Virus record (IMG/VR): IMGVR_UViG_3300042484_001283
Span: 1 to 54,667 of that record
Source: a virus
Strand: one strand, 5' to 3'
Length of the DNA: 54,667 bases
Shown piece after piece: positions 1 to 7,425 of this stretch. Made by a program: the position numbers and the translations under genes. The notes under the pieces are model-generated. The model had not been told where the DNA came from, did not search any database, and saw only the letters and a list, made by a program, of their open reading frames with translations. Each line of letters begins with the position of its first letter. Position 1 is the stretch's first letter.

Positions 1-237
1 GCATCAGAACTCGCTCGTCAGTTGGCAGAGAACCTGCTGGACCTCTCAGAGAACAACTACTCCTATGTCGCGGGATACCTCGAGACAGTGCTGGCAGCAG
101 TTGCCAAGGACGGGATCGACGAACTGGTCGGTGCAGTTGATTATACTAACCAGCGAATCGAGGTTCGTGAGTACAACAAGCGTGCTGATGCTCGGCGTCA
201 GGCGCTGGTTGATGAAGAATTCGGTGTTACTGCATAG
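1..237 (+). CDS. Partial CDS of unknown function (5' end outside window)
   Basis: The reading frame is open from base 1 to the TAA-type stop near 237, so the gene starts upstream of the window. The only in-window starts are TTG/ATG codons without a Shine-Dalgarno. The visible 78 or so residues are acidic and mostly helical, with no recognisable motif. A strong hairpin terminator follows about 35 bases later, so this is the last gene of its transcript. I do not recognise the family. Confidence 0.6.
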   Translation, partial: ASELARQLAENLLDLSENNYSYVAGYLETVLAAVAKDGIDELVGAVDYTNQRIEVREYNKRADARRQALVDEEFGVTA

Positions 238-272
238 GGAGTTTTCCTTCCTTTATCTCTCTATGTAAACTA

Positions 273-310
273 GTCCCTCTGGCAGCGATGTCGGAGGGAC
301 ATTTTTATTT
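273..310 (+). terminator. Rho-independent terminator
   Basis: A 7-bp perfect stem, GTCCCTC (273-279) with GAGGGAC (294-300), encloses a 14-nt loop and is followed directly by ATTTTTATTT. It closes the transcript of the partial gene at the left edge and insulates the promoters that begin at 331. Confidence 0.85.
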
Positions 311-330
311 GGAAAAGAACGAGAAAAGGC

Positions 331-359
331 TTGACAACATGCCACAACTCGGGTATAAT
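331..359 (+). promoter_or_regulatory. Sigma70-type early promoter (orphan)
   Basis: TTGACA at 331-336, a 17-nt spacer and TATAAT at 354-359: a perfect consensus promoter. No credible ORF follows before the next promoter at 419. The leader after the -10 box is identical to the leader of the gene at 20338, so this looks like a promoter whose gene has been lost, or one that makes a short RNA or reads through into 476-908. Confidence 0.85.
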
Positions 360-379
360 GACTATGTCGTCTATGAAAA
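352..379 (+). repeat. Promoter/leader repeat, copy A
   Basis: 28 nt covering the -10 box and early leader are identical to 20299-20326. The identity stops where copy B continues into the ribosome binding site (AAAAGGAA) of its gene. Here the sequence continues as AT-rich DNA without a start codon in a good context. Confidence 0.85.
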
Positions 380-418
380 ATAATATTAAATTAATTCATG
401 AAAAGCGAATTTAGGGGC

Positions 419-447
419 TTGACTTTATGGTAGAAATAGGGTAGAAT
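419..447 (+). promoter_or_regulatory. Sigma70-type early promoter
   Basis: TTGACT at 419-424, 17-nt spacer and TAGAAT at 442-447, ahead of the gene at 476. The GGGGCTTGAC context around the -35 box recurs at 901 and, in part, at 3180 and 32016, suggesting a shared early-promoter design. Confidence 0.8.
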
Positions 448-475
448 GAAATATAATATGAAAAGGAACTTGATT

Positions 476-700
476 ATGTTTACCGTTGAAAAAATGAATG
501 GCGTCTACCTCGTGATGAAGAATGGCAGCGAATTGGTCAATGCCCATCGCCTGAAGCGTGATGCTGCTGCCGAAGCGTTCTATCTGGGTCAAACCACCAT
601 GAAGACCGTTACGTCGCTGATGTCTGGCAAGGAAATCCAGATCCCCGTCCATACGCCTCGCTCGTGTGATCCCTCCTCCGAACTCTACTGGAGCATGTAA
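476..700 (+). CDS. Small early protein, unknown function (74 aa)
   Basis: The start at 476 is chosen because AAAAGGAAC (461-469) lies at Shine-Dalgarno distance, and an upstream in-frame ATG at 446 would overlap the -10 box. The protein begins MFTVEKMNGVYLVMKNG and looks like a compact beta-beta-alpha fold followed by a basic helix. I do not recognise it. It is the first gene after the promoter at 419 and is followed one base later by the gene at 702, so the two are cotranscribed. Size, promoter strength and position are typical of early host-takeover genes, but that is inference from context only. Confidence 0.65.
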   Translation: MFTVEKMNGVYLVMKNGSELVNAHRLKRDAAAEAFYLGQTTMKTVTSLMSGKEIQIPVHTPRSCDPSSELYWSM

Positions 701-701
701 T

Positions 702-908
702 ATGAATGAACAACGAATCCTTGATGGCCTTGCCACCGCACCTGATGCCTTCGACTACATCTATGAGTGTATCTCTGGAAACCATGGTGAAGAACTCCAG
801 CAATATGCCGCTGACCTCTACCAAGACGTCTCCATTGACACTGGTCTCCACCCTGATGATGATTTCGAGGGTATAATTAATATCATCCTTGATGATTTAG
901 GGGCTTGA
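702..908 (+). CDS. Small acidic early protein, unknown function (68 aa)
   Basis: ATG at 702 follows GGAG in the tail of the preceding gene (690-694); an upstream in-frame GTG at 666 lacks such a site. The product is strongly acidic (many D/E, C-terminus DDFEGIINIILDDLGA) and mostly helical, which is common in phage inhibitors or DNA mimics, but no family is recognised and no function is claimed. The stop codon lies inside the -35 box of the next promoter. Confidence 0.65.
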   Translation: MNEQRILDGLATAPDAFDYIYECISGNHGEELQQYAADLYQDVSIDTGLHPDDDFEGIINIILDDLGA

Positions 909-933
909 CATTATACCGAAAATAGGGTATAGT
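905..933 (+). promoter_or_regulatory. Sigma70-type early promoter
   Basis: TTGACA 905-910, 17-nt spacer, TATAGT 928-933. It overlaps the end of the preceding gene and drives the gene at 964. Confidence 0.85.
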
Positions 934-963
934 GGAACTATGATGATGAAGAAGGAACTTGAT

Positions 964-1293
964 ATGGTTGATGTTCAGAGTGTGGTTGCTGAGTCGCGTG
1001 TTGTTGCTCGTGAGGCAGCGGAGAAGTTCTTTCAGGAGCGTCTCGGTGGTGTAGACCAGTATGCATGTGGGTTCGCATGGGTGACGGTGTATGAGAAGGG
1101 TTCAACCAAGTTGGGTCGGGCACTGATCGCTGCTGGGTTCAGTAAGTCCTACACTGGTGGTCTTCAGATGTGGAACCCCAGCGGCATGCGTTGTCAGAAT
1201 GTGGACACTCTTGAAGAAGGTGCCATCGCTGCTGCCCGTCTGCTCACTGAGAAGTTGGGTGTTAAGGCATATCATGGCTCGCGTTTAGATTAA
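964..1293 (+). CDS. Conserved-looking early protein, unknown function (109 aa)
   Basis: The start at 964 is preferred over 940 because the AAGGAAC ribosome binding site at 952-958 precedes it, with the same spacing and the same GGAACTTGAT wording as the gene at 476. The protein has a helical N-terminus, then FACGFAWV-like and GRALIAAGFSKSYTGGLQMWNPSG segments rich in glycine and aromatics, and an alpha-helical C-terminus. The segments resemble a small single-domain phage protein I recall from marine T4-like phages, but I cannot name its function. Confidence 0.7.
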   Translation: MVDVQSVVAESRVVAREAAEKFFQERLGGVDQYACGFAWVTVYEKGSTKLGRALIAAGFSKSYTGGLQMWNPSGMRCQNVDTLEEGAIAAARLLTEKLGVKAYHGSRLD

Positions 1294-1306
1294 AGGAAAA
1301 TATATT

Positions 1307-1549
1307 ATGAATACCGAATATTTCTCTGTTGGATGTGAACAGGACTATATCAAGGGTCGGTCGACCAACGCACTGCTCCCGTTGAATACTCCTGAGAACA
1401 CACGTGATGTCCCCTGTGAGGGTTGTGTCAACATTGACCGTTGCGCTGCTCGAGCAACCGAGTGCGTTGCATTCCGTCAGTGGACCGCGATGGGTGACTA
1501 TATGGATAAGGATGTGATGCGTCTCCTTCGCGTCCCTCGTGGTGTCTGA
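1307..1549 (+). CDS. Small Cys-cluster (metal-binding) protein, 80 aa
   Basis: ATG at 1307 follows AAAGGAAAA. Residues about 37-53 carry PCEGC-x5-C-x6-C (CxxC, then Cys, then Cys), a four-cysteine cluster suited to zinc or an iron-sulfur centre. The flanking FRQW and MGDY segments follow directly. Similar tiny Cys-cluster proteins occur in many T4-like phages without known function. It is the last gene of the leftmost early operon. Confidence 0.7.
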   Translation: MNTEYFSVGCEQDYIKGRSTNALLPLNTPENTRDVPCEGCVNIDRCAARATECVAFRQWTAMGDYMDKDVMRLLRVPRGV

Positions 1550-1557
1550 GTTGCTGT

Positions 1558-1636
1558 GAGGTGAAAGTGAGCTATGGAAAGTTGGACGAGGTACCCTATG
1601 GGGCCAAGGGGTTAAGCGTCGACTTGCTTTCACTTC
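1558..1636 (+). other. Long stem-loop between genes (candidate structured RNA)
   Basis: Bases 1558-1571 pair with 1623-1636 over 14 positions (11 Watson-Crick and 3 G-T pairs). Inside are GACG (1585-1588) with CGTC (1617-1620) and CCC with GGG (1594-1596 and 1600-1602), so a nested rod fold is possible. There is no poly-T tail, so it is not a classic terminator. It sits in the 183-base gap after the Cys-cluster gene. It could be an mRNA-end stabiliser or a small RNA. Confidence 0.45.
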
Positions 1637-1731
1637 GTCTTAACTTTCTTCACTGCACACCGCCACACGCACCTATATAATGCGTCGCTAAATTTTTTTG
1701 CGGCCAAAAATAGGAGTCAAAAAGGTTCAAC

Positions 1732-2391
1732 ATGTTTATTCGACGTAATGATAAATACGCTATCATGGCAGTAACTCGTTGTGGTCATACCAACATGTAT
1801 TATTACCATGGTCTATCACCATATGTAAATGATGAAACTGTTGGTTTACCAGACTGGAGAGAGCATCATAATCCTATCGTGGTTCTTCGGAATCCACTGG
1901 ACCGTGTGAAGTCTGCGACTTTCCTTGCTATAGGTAAATTTATCCAGGATACATCTCAATACCTTTACGAAACTGAGAATGATGGTGAACCAAGGACATT
2001 TTTCCACGTTCAAAATTTACAGCGACATTATCTAAAGGATGCACTCAGATCGCTGTGTGAACACTCTCTACCATATATGAATAATGATTTGGTGGGAGTC
2101 AATTTTCGTGTTATAGATTTCTACGATCTTGATCAGTATATTCCCAGGAGAAATGACAAACTTCAGTCTTATCGCGTAAATGCTAAAGTTGAGGAGAAAG
2201 TCACGGCAGAGGATGTGTATGTGAAGAATGATGAATATTCTTTGGAAGAGTTGCAGCATGAGGTTAAACTCTACGAGAAATATATGATTTCCCAAGAAAG
2301 AGTGACACCTGAAGAATGGAAAGAAATAACAAAAGGAAGATTTAATGACATGAGTTTGGAACCTGATTATCCTTTGGGAAAGAAAATCTAA
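1732..2391 (+). CDS. Sulfotransferase-like protein
   Basis: The 219-aa product starts MFIRRNDKYAIMAVTRCGHT. The TRCGHTNM segment (about residue 15-22) fits the 5'-phosphosulfate-binding loop of PAPS sulfotransferases (RxGxT/S type), and VVLRNPLDRVKSA (about residue 50-62) fits the 3'-phosphate-binding segment. It is shorter than typical membrane or cytosolic sulfotransferases. It is followed after 4 bases by an SGNH-like gene, so the two are probably coexpressed and may act on the same glycan or small molecule. The acceptor cannot be read from sequence. A GGAG at 1712 and a possible TATAAT at 1676 with a poor -35 are the only upstream signals. Confidence 0.6.
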   Translation: MFIRRNDKYAIMAVTRCGHTNMYYYHGLSPYVNDETVGLPDWREHHNPIVVLRNPLDRVKSATFLAIGKFIQDTSQYLYETENDGEPRTFFHVQNLQRHYLKDALRSLCEHSLPYMNNDLVGVNFRVIDFYDLDQYIPRRNDKLQSYRVNAKVEEKVTAEDVYVKNDEYSLEELQHEVKLYEKYMISQERVTPEEWKEITKGRFNDMSLEPDYPLGKKI

Positions 2392-2395
2392 AATC

Positions 2396-3163
2396 ATGAG
2401 TTATGGGCAGAGTTGGTATAGTGTAAATCATTTTTCTGGTAAGACAGTAAATTGGTGTCCCAGTGACACCGAGAAGCGTTTTAACGAGAACATGGCAGAT
2501 CCCAAGCAGCGAGCATTGTTAGAGAAGCACGGATGGACACGAGATAATATTACGTATACCTTTAACAAGGATGGGTTTCGCTCCGAGGAGTTTACTAATG
2601 GCGTAAATGACTCCGTGCTGTTCCTTGGTTGCTCCTTTACTGTCGGGATTGGGTTGGACCTTGAAAGCACGTGGGCATATCAGATAGCGAGCAGCCTTGG
2701 ACTTCGTCGATATAACCTTGGTGTAGGAGGCGGTGGACCCGATATGTGTTTCCGTTTGGCGCACCACTGGATCCCCAGACTTCGTCCAAAATATGTAATG
2801 ATGCTGACTCCCTACAGTGGGCGGATGGAGATATTGATAGACCGTGGAATTATTCAATTACTGCCGAACTCCTTGGAGCATCTTGAAGAACATAATATTA
2901 AGGAAAAAGTTGAACCGTTTTATAATGCTTGGTTGTCACACCCTGCTAATACCGACATGAACCTATTGAAGTGTTCCTTGGGTGTAAAGTCTATCTGTGA
3001 CAGTGTCGGTACCCAACTTATAGAGCAACCTCTGGATAACTTAGAGTTAACAACTCTTATGACTGATCAAGGATGGACAGGAACAGTGGGTCGAGATCTA
3101 ATGCATCCAGGTAAAGATTGGCACAAAGCAGTTACCACGAAATTCTTAGATGAAGTATTTTAA
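2396..3163 (+). CDS. SGNH/GDSL-hydrolase-like protein
   Basis: The 255-aa protein has FLGCSFTVGIGL (about residue 76-87, block I with Ser in a GCSFT context), NLGVGGGGPDM (about residue 107-117, Gly/Asn blocks) and a C-terminal HPGKDWHKAV (DxxH-like block V). This order is that of SGNH hydrolases, which act as esterases or acyltransferases on acylated sugars and lipids. Such proteins are frequent in marine T4-like phages without a proven substrate. A second, distant SGNH-like protein is encoded at 27657. Operonic with the sulfotransferase-like gene. Confidence 0.65.
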   Translation: MSYGQSWYSVNHFSGKTVNWCPSDTEKRFNENMADPKQRALLEKHGWTRDNITYTFNKDGFRSEEFTNGVNDSVLFLGCSFTVGIGLDLESTWAYQIASSLGLRRYNLGVGGGGPDMCFRLAHHWIPRLRPKYVMMLTPYSGRMEILIDRGIIQLLPNSLEHLEEHNIKEKVEPFYNAWLSHPANTDMNLLKCSLGVKSICDSVGTQLIEQPLDNLELTTLMTDQGWTGTVGRDLMHPGKDWHKAVTTKFLDEVF

Positions 3164-3181
3164 AAAAAGTGAAATGAGGGC

Positions 3182-3210
3182 TTGACTTTTGCTGCATTAT
3201 AGGGTATAGT
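3182..3210 (+). promoter_or_regulatory. Sigma70-type early promoter
   Basis: TTGACT 3182-3187, 17-nt spacer, TATAGT 3205-3210, in the same GGGCTTGACT context as the promoters at 419 and 32018. It precedes the HExxH gene. Confidence 0.85.
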
Positions 3211-3236
3211 GATCTATAATGATGAAGGATGTGAAT

Positions 3237-3704
3237 ATGAAAATTGTGATCACGGGAATGGCGGGTAAGCGGAAGCAGATGGAGGAACTCGATCGAGCAG
3301 CACGGTTCTTCGCTCGTCAGTTGATGGATCCTCGTATGGTTCGCAATCTAGAAATCGACCTTGAAGTCTGGAAGGGTCTGGATGTCGAGGGTGAGTGCGT
3401 CGATGAAGATGGCACCAAGAATCCACGATATTTCACCATCGGTCTAAAACGTCAGAGCATGGAAGAGATGATCAAGACCCTTGGTCACGAGATGGTCCAC
3501 GTCAAGCAGCACGCGAAGAACGAGTTGCAGGGTGGTGTGATGATTGCCGCTCGTGGCAAGATGAAAATGACCAGTCGCTGGATGGGTAAGGTTTGGAAAC
3601 CCAATGGCAAGGAAGACCATTACTTCGATTCCCCTTGGGAAATTGAGGCATTCGGTCGTGAGGTAGGTCTCTATCAAAAGTGGTTGGCATCAGAGGCAGC
3701 ATAA
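3237..3704 (+). CDS. HExxH zinc metalloprotein (SprT/WLM-like)
   Basis: The start at 3237 is used because GAAGGAT (3223-3229) precedes it; 3219 overlaps the leader. The product of about 155 aa contains LGHEMVHVKQH (about residue 88-98), a zincin HExxH motif with a further His two residues on, and a downstream SPWEIEAFGRE segment whose Glu could be the third ligand, as in SprT-like and related families. Similar proteins are common in T4-like phages. Substrate unknown: a small protease or a DNA-protein crosslink factor are possibilities. It has its own promoter. Confidence 0.65.
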   Translation: MKIVITGMAGKRKQMEELDRAARFFARQLMDPRMVRNLEIDLEVWKGLDVEGECVDEDGTKNPRYFTIGLKRQSMEEMIKTLGHEMVHVKQHAKNELQGGVMIAARGKMKMTSRWMGKVWKPNGKEDHYFDSPWEIEAFGREVGLYQKWLASEAA

Positions 3705-3709
3705 TACCC

Positions 3710-5065
3710 GTGATTAATCGACATATAATTAATCCTGATATAAACTACGATGGAGCGAATAGAGATGATCTATTTCGTCTCATCAACCGTTGGAAACGGT
3801 TGCTTATAAGCAAGCAAATTAGTCGTGGTGATGTAATGGCTCTTGGTATTTTTGATGTATCACTGAACCATGTGGCATGTTTATTTGCAGCCGCCGAACT
3901 GAGTCTGAAAATTTTTATCATCACCAAACCCCTCGCAAAAGAAACAATACATGCAACAAAAATGGGAATCCATGGGCCAGTTGATATAACTATATCCCAG
4001 AGAATAGAGACGGATAATTTGCATATTGAAATGTTCGAGCGATATAGCAAGCAGATTTGTTATGAGGATGAGATTGACCAGATAACAGATGACACAGATG
4101 TAAGTATATCTGTGTCATCTAATGATCCACTTATATTTGCGTCGACTAGCGGTACCACAGGTACATCTAAACCCATCTTATTCACTCATGATGAAGTATA
4201 CAAGATTTCTCAGAGAAATATATCTGTCTTTGGTTATACGAAAGAAAGCGTGGTGCAACAAACAGTAAACATGCACCATGTCTCTGCTATGTTGACTTAT
4301 CTGTTTCCAACTCTAATGACATGCGATACACACTATGTTGGTGGTATTGCTTTTACACCACAGTATATTCAAAAGAAAATTTGGTATCCAATACAATTTG
4401 TCGAAACTTGCCTGACTGATAGAAAAGTAGATAATATAATATGTGCTAATAGTTTTATGTTATCCGCGATTCAATGGGGCATGACAGAAGCAAATAGATT
4501 GCCTGAGCATAGAATTACAATCAATATGTCTGGATTTCCAGCAGGTCCTGAAATATACAATATGGCTAAAGAATATCCAATAGATTTCATATCACATTAT
4601 GGTTCTATAGATACTGGTATTCCACTGCTGGTAAATAAGATTACACACGATTCAGTATACGAACCAGGATATATAGGTAAACTAGTAGACGATTTCTATA
4701 AAATAGTAGGTAATATGGTTTATTCTGATCTTTGGTCCGAACCAAGACCAGTACCAGATACTCTATTAGTTGAAGAAGATCGTTTTTATTATAGTGGTAG
4801 AAAAGAAGAACACCCATTATATACGGGTGAATTTAAACAGACGATGCTAGAACAACTCGGTGACCATGATTTCGTTGTTGCCAACACCGGAAAACAGTTT
4901 ATAGTTATATGGAACAAACAAGATCGATACGATATAGAAAATGGTAAAACCTCTATCGATAAAGTTATCACATTTGTATACCTGAATAAAGAAGACTTTA
5001 TGGTGGATACCAAAGTCAGCATGGAACAACTACGGGCGTATTTGGAGTATCACTATGCACCTTAG
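3710..5065 (+). CDS. ANL-superfamily adenylate-forming enzyme (AMP-binding ligase)
   Basis: The signature FASTSGTTGTSKPILFTH (about residue 142-160) is the A3 phosphate-binding loop of acyl-CoA synthetases and NRPS adenylation domains. SHYGSIDTG downstream resembles the A5 Y-G-x-(T/S)-E region, and YYSGRKEE resembles the A8 hinge (GRxD). At about 450 residues it is shorter than typical 500-600 aa relatives, and the C-terminal lid is reduced. Such enzymes activate a carboxylate as acyl-AMP and transfer it to a thiol, amine or hydroxyl. No carrier protein is visible nearby. The start is uncertain: GTG at 3710 lies just after the preceding gene, and GTG at 3680 would overlap it. Neither has a good ribosome binding site. 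Confidence 0.7.
   Translation: MINRHIINPDINYDGANRDDLFRLINRWKRLLISKQISRGDVMALGIFDVSLNHVACLFAAAELSLKIFIITKPLAKETIHATKMGIHGPVDITISQRIETDNLHIEMFERYSKQICYEDEIDQITDDTDVSISVSSNDPLIFASTSGTTGTSKPILFTHDEVYKISQRNISVFGYTKESVVQQTVNMHHVSAMLTYLFPTLMTCDTHYVGGIAFTPQYIQKKIWYPIQFVETCLTDRKVDNIICANSFMLSAIQWGMTEANRLPEHRITINMSGFPAGPEIYNMAKEYPIDFISHYGSIDTGIPLLVNKITHDSVYEPGYIGKLVDDFYKIVGNMVYSDLWSEPRPVPDTLLVEEDRFYYSGRKEEHPLYTGEFKQTMLEQLGDHDFVVANTGKQFIVIWNKQDRYDIENGKTSIDKVITFVYLNKEDFMVDTKVSMEQLRAYLEYHYAP
4088..4119. repeat. 12-bp perfect inverted repeat inside a CDS
   Basis: GATGACACAGAT at 4088-4099 is exactly complementary to ATCTGTGTCATC at 4108-4119, with an 8-nt loop. It lies in the adenylating-enzyme gene, just ahead of the A3 loop, in a segment coding for a D/S/V-rich linker. 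A stable intragenic RNA hairpin or a dyad binding site are both possible. Confidence 0.7.
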
Positions 5066-5073
5066 AATAGATA

Positions 5074-5091
5074 ATCATCACAAGTGATGAG
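5074..5091. promoter_or_regulatory. Palindrome upstream of the dioxygenase promoter
   Basis: TCATCAC AA GTGATGA (5075-5090) is a 7+7 palindrome ending 14 bases before the -35 box of the promoter at 5105. The 2-base spacer makes it a poor RNA hairpin and a better candidate protein-binding dyad. No T-tract follows. Confidence 0.35.
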
Positions 5092-5104
5092 CAGCAAAAA
5101 ACAC

Positions 5105-5133
5105 TTGACAAATCATTCATATTATAGTATAAT
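5105..5133 (+). promoter_or_regulatory. Sigma70-type promoter of the hypermodification operon
   Basis: TTGACA 5105-5110, 17-nt spacer, TATAAT 5128-5133: perfect consensus. It precedes four tightly packed genes (5186-9452). Confidence 0.9.
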
Positions 5134-5185
5134 GGTAGTATATAAAGTTGTTTAAATATAAGGTAAGAAAAACTTTGGAGATATT

Positions 5186-6526
5186 ATGGTAAAGATTATT
5201 GTCGCGGAGTCAAAACTAGATTGCGAGCATCTGCTCGGTCAGTATCTAGACGAGAGTCATTTCGACGTTGTGATCAATGAAGATACAGACTGCTATAAAG
5301 AGTCTGATTCTCTGTTAGACACAGAGTTAAATGAACGTAGGATTGCGTTTAAGTTTCGTAAGAACTTCTTCTCATTGGAAGAACAAGAGTCAGCATATGT
5401 GGGGTTGCGCGAAGCAGCAACAGAATCGCAGAATCGTGGACAGGCAGCAGGTCCTCGTGGCGAGATGCTTGGTGTAGAGGGTCGCGGTGGTCGTGACTGG
5501 GTAACTGACTACGAACTTGAAATTCTAGATTTCCTGATGACGGACAGGGGTAGACTGATTGACGAACTTAGCATTGAAGTAATTCGTGCTAAGCATGCAG
5601 GTGCACCACGATCAAGTGCCGAGGAAACACGAGGTGCTGTCTGGTTACGCAGTCAGGTCTGTAAGAAATATCCCGAATACTTCGGATGGTTCGACAAGTG
5701 GGTCGATAGTCTAGACGGTAAGTCAGAGGAAGAAATCGTAGATGCAGCAAGAACTATTGCAGAGAACTGGATCTCGACTACGAACTATGCGAAGTCGGTT
5801 TTCTCAGGTGTTGCTGGATGGTATGACCGTTATCCTAGGATTCCTTTTGGTCGTGCTACTACCTATACTCGCGATAACTTTGATAAGTTTAAGTTGTCCT
5901 TTCCTTTTCTACAGTCTCTGGACCGTGGTTTCAAAGAACTACTTCCCTCGCGTTGGAAGAACCAAAAGGAGGCAGCAGAAAAAATCGACTCTAAGTTCGT
6001 GGTTCCCGACACCGTATTCACCACCATCACTGTCAACAAATCTTTCCGAACAGCAGCGCATCGCGACGCTGGTGATTTTGCTGATGGTATCAGCAATCTT
6101 TTGGTCGTTGGTAGTGGTGACTATACTGGCGGTTATCTAATATTCCCTGAGTATCGTATCGCAGTGAATGTTCGTCCAGGTGATCTGTTGCTCGTAAGCA
6201 ATCACGAGATTATCCATGGTAACACTGAGATTAAACTGACTCGTCCAGATGCTGAACGTATTTCTTTGGTTTGTTATCTTCGTGAGAACATGCTAGATCT
6301 GGGTTCATATGAATATGAAACAACTCGTGAGAAATATGTTATTGACCGCAGAATGAACAAAGAACATCATTACTATCGTCCACTCTGGAATGGTGTATCT
6401 CCAGGAATGTGGGACGAGAAAGAATGGTATGACTATCTAGAAACTAAACTCGGTCGAGAAACAGTTTCTAAATATCATCCGAAAGCATGCACAGAAAGTT
6501 CATCGCTGGAAGAATTGTTCGGATGA
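5186..6526 (+). CDS. TET/JBP-family 2-oxoglutarate/Fe(II) DNA base dioxygenase
   Basis: The C-terminal half matches the TET_JBP oxygenase fold: an ITVNKSFRTAAHRDAGDF segment carrying the iron-binding HxD (His and Asp about residue 292-294), then YTGGYLIFPEY and VNVRPGDLLL, a distal HGNT whose His completes the iron triad (about residue 344), and an R-x-SLVCY-R segment fitting the 2-oxoglutarate-binding Arg. The family (trypanosome JBP, animal TET and phage homologues) oxidises the 5-methyl group of thymine or 5-methylcytosine in DNA to hydroxymethyl. The N-terminal 270 residues are helical and charged and may bind DNA. No cytosine-C5 methylase is in the window, so whether the substrate is T or 5mC is open. 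First gene of an operon with three sugar genes; its stop overlaps the next start (ATGA). Confidence 0.85.
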   Translation: MVKIIVAESKLDCEHLLGQYLDESHFDVVINEDTDCYKESDSLLDTELNERRIAFKFRKNFFSLEEQESAYVGLREAATESQNRGQAAGPRGEMLGVEGRGGRDWVTDYELEILDFLMTDRGRLIDELSIEVIRAKHAGAPRSSAEETRGAVWLRSQVCKKYPEYFGWFDKWVDSLDGKSEEEIVDAARTIAENWISTTNYAKSVFSGVAGWYDRYPRIPFGRATTYTRDNFDKFKLSFPFLQSLDRGFKELLPSRWKNQKEAAEKIDSKFVVPDTVFTTITVNKSFRTAAHRDAGDFADGISNLLVVGSGDYTGGYLIFPEYRIAVNVRPGDLLLVSNHEIIHGNTEIKLTRPDAERISLVCYLRENMLDLGSYEYETTREKYVIDRRMNKEHHYYRPLWNGVSPGMWDEKEWYDYLETKLGRETVSKYHPKACTESSSLEELFG

Positions 6527-7419
6527 AGGTTCTAGTTACTGGAGCAACAGGATATATTGGGTCGCACGTTGTTCGTATTTTGAAAGACCGTGGATATGTC
6601 GTTCACGGTCTAGATGCACATAATGTTCATGACGAACTTAATGCAGATATTATGGATGTGTGTGACAAGTTCTTTGAAATTGATGTTTTAGATACTACAT
6701 CGCTTACTGCCCAAGTTACCGACAAGTACGAGGCAGTAGTCCATCTCGCAGGTCTGTCTACTGTTGAAAGGTCTATGAAGATTCCATATGAGTATTTCAA
6801 TGTCAATGTCACTGGGACTAAAAACATTCTTGACTTTATTGACGCTAAACATATAATCTTTGCTGGATCTAGTTCTTCTTTTGAGAATGCTTCTCCGTAT
6901 GCAGTTTCCAAGACTGCTGCCGAACAAGTCATTCGTGCGCAGGAAAAGATGGGGTGGACAATCTTCCGTTTCTTTAATGTCTCAGGATCTGATGGTATTC
7001 ATCGACAACTTGGTTCTGCTACACATTTGATTCGAGTTATTGCCGAAGTGGCAACTGCGAAGCGTAAACAACTACAAGTGTACGGTAATGACTATGATAC
7101 GAGAGACGGGACGTGTATTCGTGATTACATTCACGTCGTTGATCTTGCCGAAGCAATTGTTACTGCTGCCGAGCAAGGTCCACTAAATACTGAATACGAA
7201 GAACTTGGTTCTTGCCAAGGTTGGACAGTCCTTGAAGTAATCAAATCTTTCGAGGAAGCAACATCAACCAAGATTGAATACGATATTGCCGATCGTCGTC
7301 CAGGAGATGCGGTCGCATGTAAGGTTCAGGTTCCTTCTGAACGTCTTACTCTCAAAAGAACAATTCACGATATGTGCTTAGATCAATATACACTGGAACG
7401 TGGTAAAAACAGGTGGTAA
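6523..7419 (+). CDS. galE: NAD-dependent sugar-nucleotide epimerase, GalE-like
   Basis: Translation starts at 6523, overlapping the dioxygenase stop. Features are an N-terminal Rossmann loop, VTGATGYIGSHV (GxxGxxG), a PYAVSKTAAE segment with catalytic Tyr and Lys (about residue 126-130), then RDYIHVVDLAEA and RRPGDAV, both typical of UDP-glucose 4-epimerase. At 298 aa it is slightly shorter than cellular GalE (about 338). The expected reaction is UDP-glucose to UDP-galactose, which would feed the UDP-galactopyranose mutase two genes downstream. Other short-chain epimerase specificities cannot be excluded. Confidence 0.85.
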   Translation: MKVLVTGATGYIGSHVVRILKDRGYVVHGLDAHNVHDELNADIMDVCDKFFEIDVLDTTSLTAQVTDKYEAVVHLAGLSTVERSMKIPYEYFNVNVTGTKNILDFIDAKHIIFAGSSSSFENASPYAVSKTAAEQVIRAQEKMGWTIFRFFNVSGSDGIHRQLGSATHLIRVIAEVATAKRKQLQVYGNDYDTRDGTCIRDYIHVVDLAEAIVTAAEQGPLNTEYEELGSCQGWTVLEVIKSFEEATSTKIEYDIADRRPGDAVACKVQVPSERLTLKRTIHDMCLDQYTLERGKNRW

Positions 7420-7425
7420 TATAAT

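Noticed and set aside
1676-1700. Possible promoter/hairpin near 1676 (TATAAT and GCG/CGC around an A/T run)
   Set aside because: No -35 box of quality (CTGCAC only) and the hairpin has 3-4 pairs only. It is kept only as a note at the sulfotransferase-like gene.
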